Both the position numbers and the translations under genes were made by a program. The notes under the pieces are model-generated. The model was not told the DNA's origin, did not search any database, and saw only the letters and a program-made list of their open reading frames with translations. This document shows, piece by piece, positions 62,924 to 64,000 of a DNA stretch of 64,000 bases. This stretch comes from Sitta carolinensis (taxonomy: Eukaryota > Chordata > Aves > Passeriformes > Sittidae), in NCBI GenBank assembly GCA_032173965.1, contig JAVUNC010000019.1, positions 9,473,234 to 9,537,233 of the forward strand. The letters run 5' to 3'. Numbering within the stretch: position 1 is the first letter of the stretch; each line of letters opens with the position of its first letter.

Positions 62924-64000
62924 GAAAGAGAAAGTGTACTTATCTTATATGACAGCATAGCTAAGGAAATCACATGTTTAAAAGTGATCCTGGTGAAGGA
63001 CTGAAATTACAAATCAAATAATCAGGAAGGATTAATTACATTGTTTATTAAAGAGAAAGTTGCTATCAAAGTATCAGGTAAATGATGGATGTACTTTGTT
63101 CACCAAATATATAGGAATATTTCTTCTGTGACTTTTAAACTGGCTTTGGTAATTAAATCTTCATGTGTGTTACTTAGAAGTTCTTTTATGCATCATGCAA
63201 TGATTCTGCAGTAGTCTTATTTTATGTATATTTTTACACGTGTTTATTTTTATGTATTGTACAATTTCAAAAGAATCCTATGATACAAAAACTTGAACTC
63301 CCAACTCTTTAGCATGAATGAGGACAGTAGAACACAGCTCAGAATAAAATTTAAATAAATAGTTGATGTACTGAATTTCACATGAGTTTATAGAGTATAG
63401 TAGAAACAATCCCTGGGTGACCCTTCTTTTAAAATTTAACCACTTAGGTGCTTTTTTTATTAAAGAAAAACTTCTCACAGAATTCAAGCTTAAATAGTGA
63501 TGCCACAGTTTAAAACTGTACTGTAGAGCTAAGGGAAATTTTGATCTGAAAGGCAAACTTCTTCATTACACTCTCTGAAATCAATTAAAAAGTAATAAAG
63601 AATCCTCCTAGTGAATTCTATACAAATACAGACTAAAACAAAAAAAGAAATTGCAATGTTCTGGTGTTTCAAGTCTGCAGTACTAGGTCAGCTAAAACTG
63701 AGCAAGTGAATACCTAGGTTCAGTTATTCAAAATATACTGTTGCCTTTCCAAGTTATTAAGTGTTCAAAAAAAAAAATGTATCAGACAGTCTTAGAACCA
63801 CACTAAGCTGCTTTAGGCTATCTCTAGAGACAACTGAAAGATAAATATACATATTTTACCATATGTACACATGTAAATAAATAATGCAGTTACCCATGTA
63901 TATGAAAGAGCTCTATATTTGAACAAAAATAATTTCAAAGCAGATGACTTTTGGGTTCTGAATGTATTTTATTTAATATTGATTTGATTTCCTAGGGAAT

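Larger units (their letters stand above)
57956..64000. other. Gene-free AT-rich sequence
   Basis: No gene is recognised; the longest frame is 106 codons (minus, 58177-58497) without domains. Small features are a 9-bp-arm hairpin at 59963-59985 and a 27-bp-period imperfect duplication at 62875-62923. Moderately GC-rich patches at 61690-61930 and 62300-62600 open overlapping frames but show no family. Confidence 0.65.

Noticed and set aside
1..64000. CRISPR arrays, operons, tRNA/rRNA genes or phage modules
   Set aside because: No regularly spaced repeats with unique spacers, no clustered long same-strand frames, and no tRNA-like A/B-box pair were seen. The sequence is vertebrate-type non-coding DNA.

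Overview
The window is AT-rich vertebrate nuclear DNA, most likely from a bird and probably a songbird. It contains decayed 3' ends of CR1 retrotransposons, which have the bird/reptile CR1 layout. It also contains pieces of two long terminal repeats that I recognise from avian endogenous retroviruses. I see no bacterial or phage-type gene organisation, no tRNA or rRNA gene, no CRISPR array and no convincing protein-coding gene. The longest open frames (about 120-163 codons) are scattered over both strands. They carry no recognisable domain and are what chance gives in 64 kb, or they lie in low-complexity or GC-rich patches. The window could be intergenic or lie inside one large intron; the sequence alone does not decide.

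Layout. 1-14.18 kb: unique, gene-free AT-rich DNA with a few short repeats and a perfect 15-bp-arm inverted repeat near 11.5 kb. 14.18-18.43 kb: two CR1 copies in minus orientation, one short (14.18-14.35 kb) and one long 3' end (17.5-18.4 kb). 23.2-23.75 kb: a plus-strand CR1 remnant that still shows frameshifted traces of the reverse transcriptase. 28.16-28.35 kb: another short minus-oriented CR1 tail. 30.79-31.34 kb: a truncated avian LTR. 34.74-34.95 kb: a 204-base polypyrimidine tract made of a CTCTC-type pentanucleotide repeat. 43.48-44.14 kb: a spaced direct repeat followed by an isolated GC/CpG-rich island. 47.23-47.48 kb: a second LTR piece. 57.74-57.95 kb: a plus-strand CR1 3' portion. 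Several long homopolymer runs (T41, T30, A26) and an A/C-only stretch near 55.3 kb complete the repeat content.

No genes are visible that could work together. The most plausible functional content is regulatory. Two stretches rich in homeodomain-type TAAT/ATTA sites (44.56-44.86 kb and 52.76-53.31 kb) are candidates for conserved non-coding elements, but this rests on composition and motifs only and needs a cross-species alignment. I did not find evidence of a new biological system. The best leads are the unexplained GC island, the candidate conserved elements and the pentanucleotide tract.
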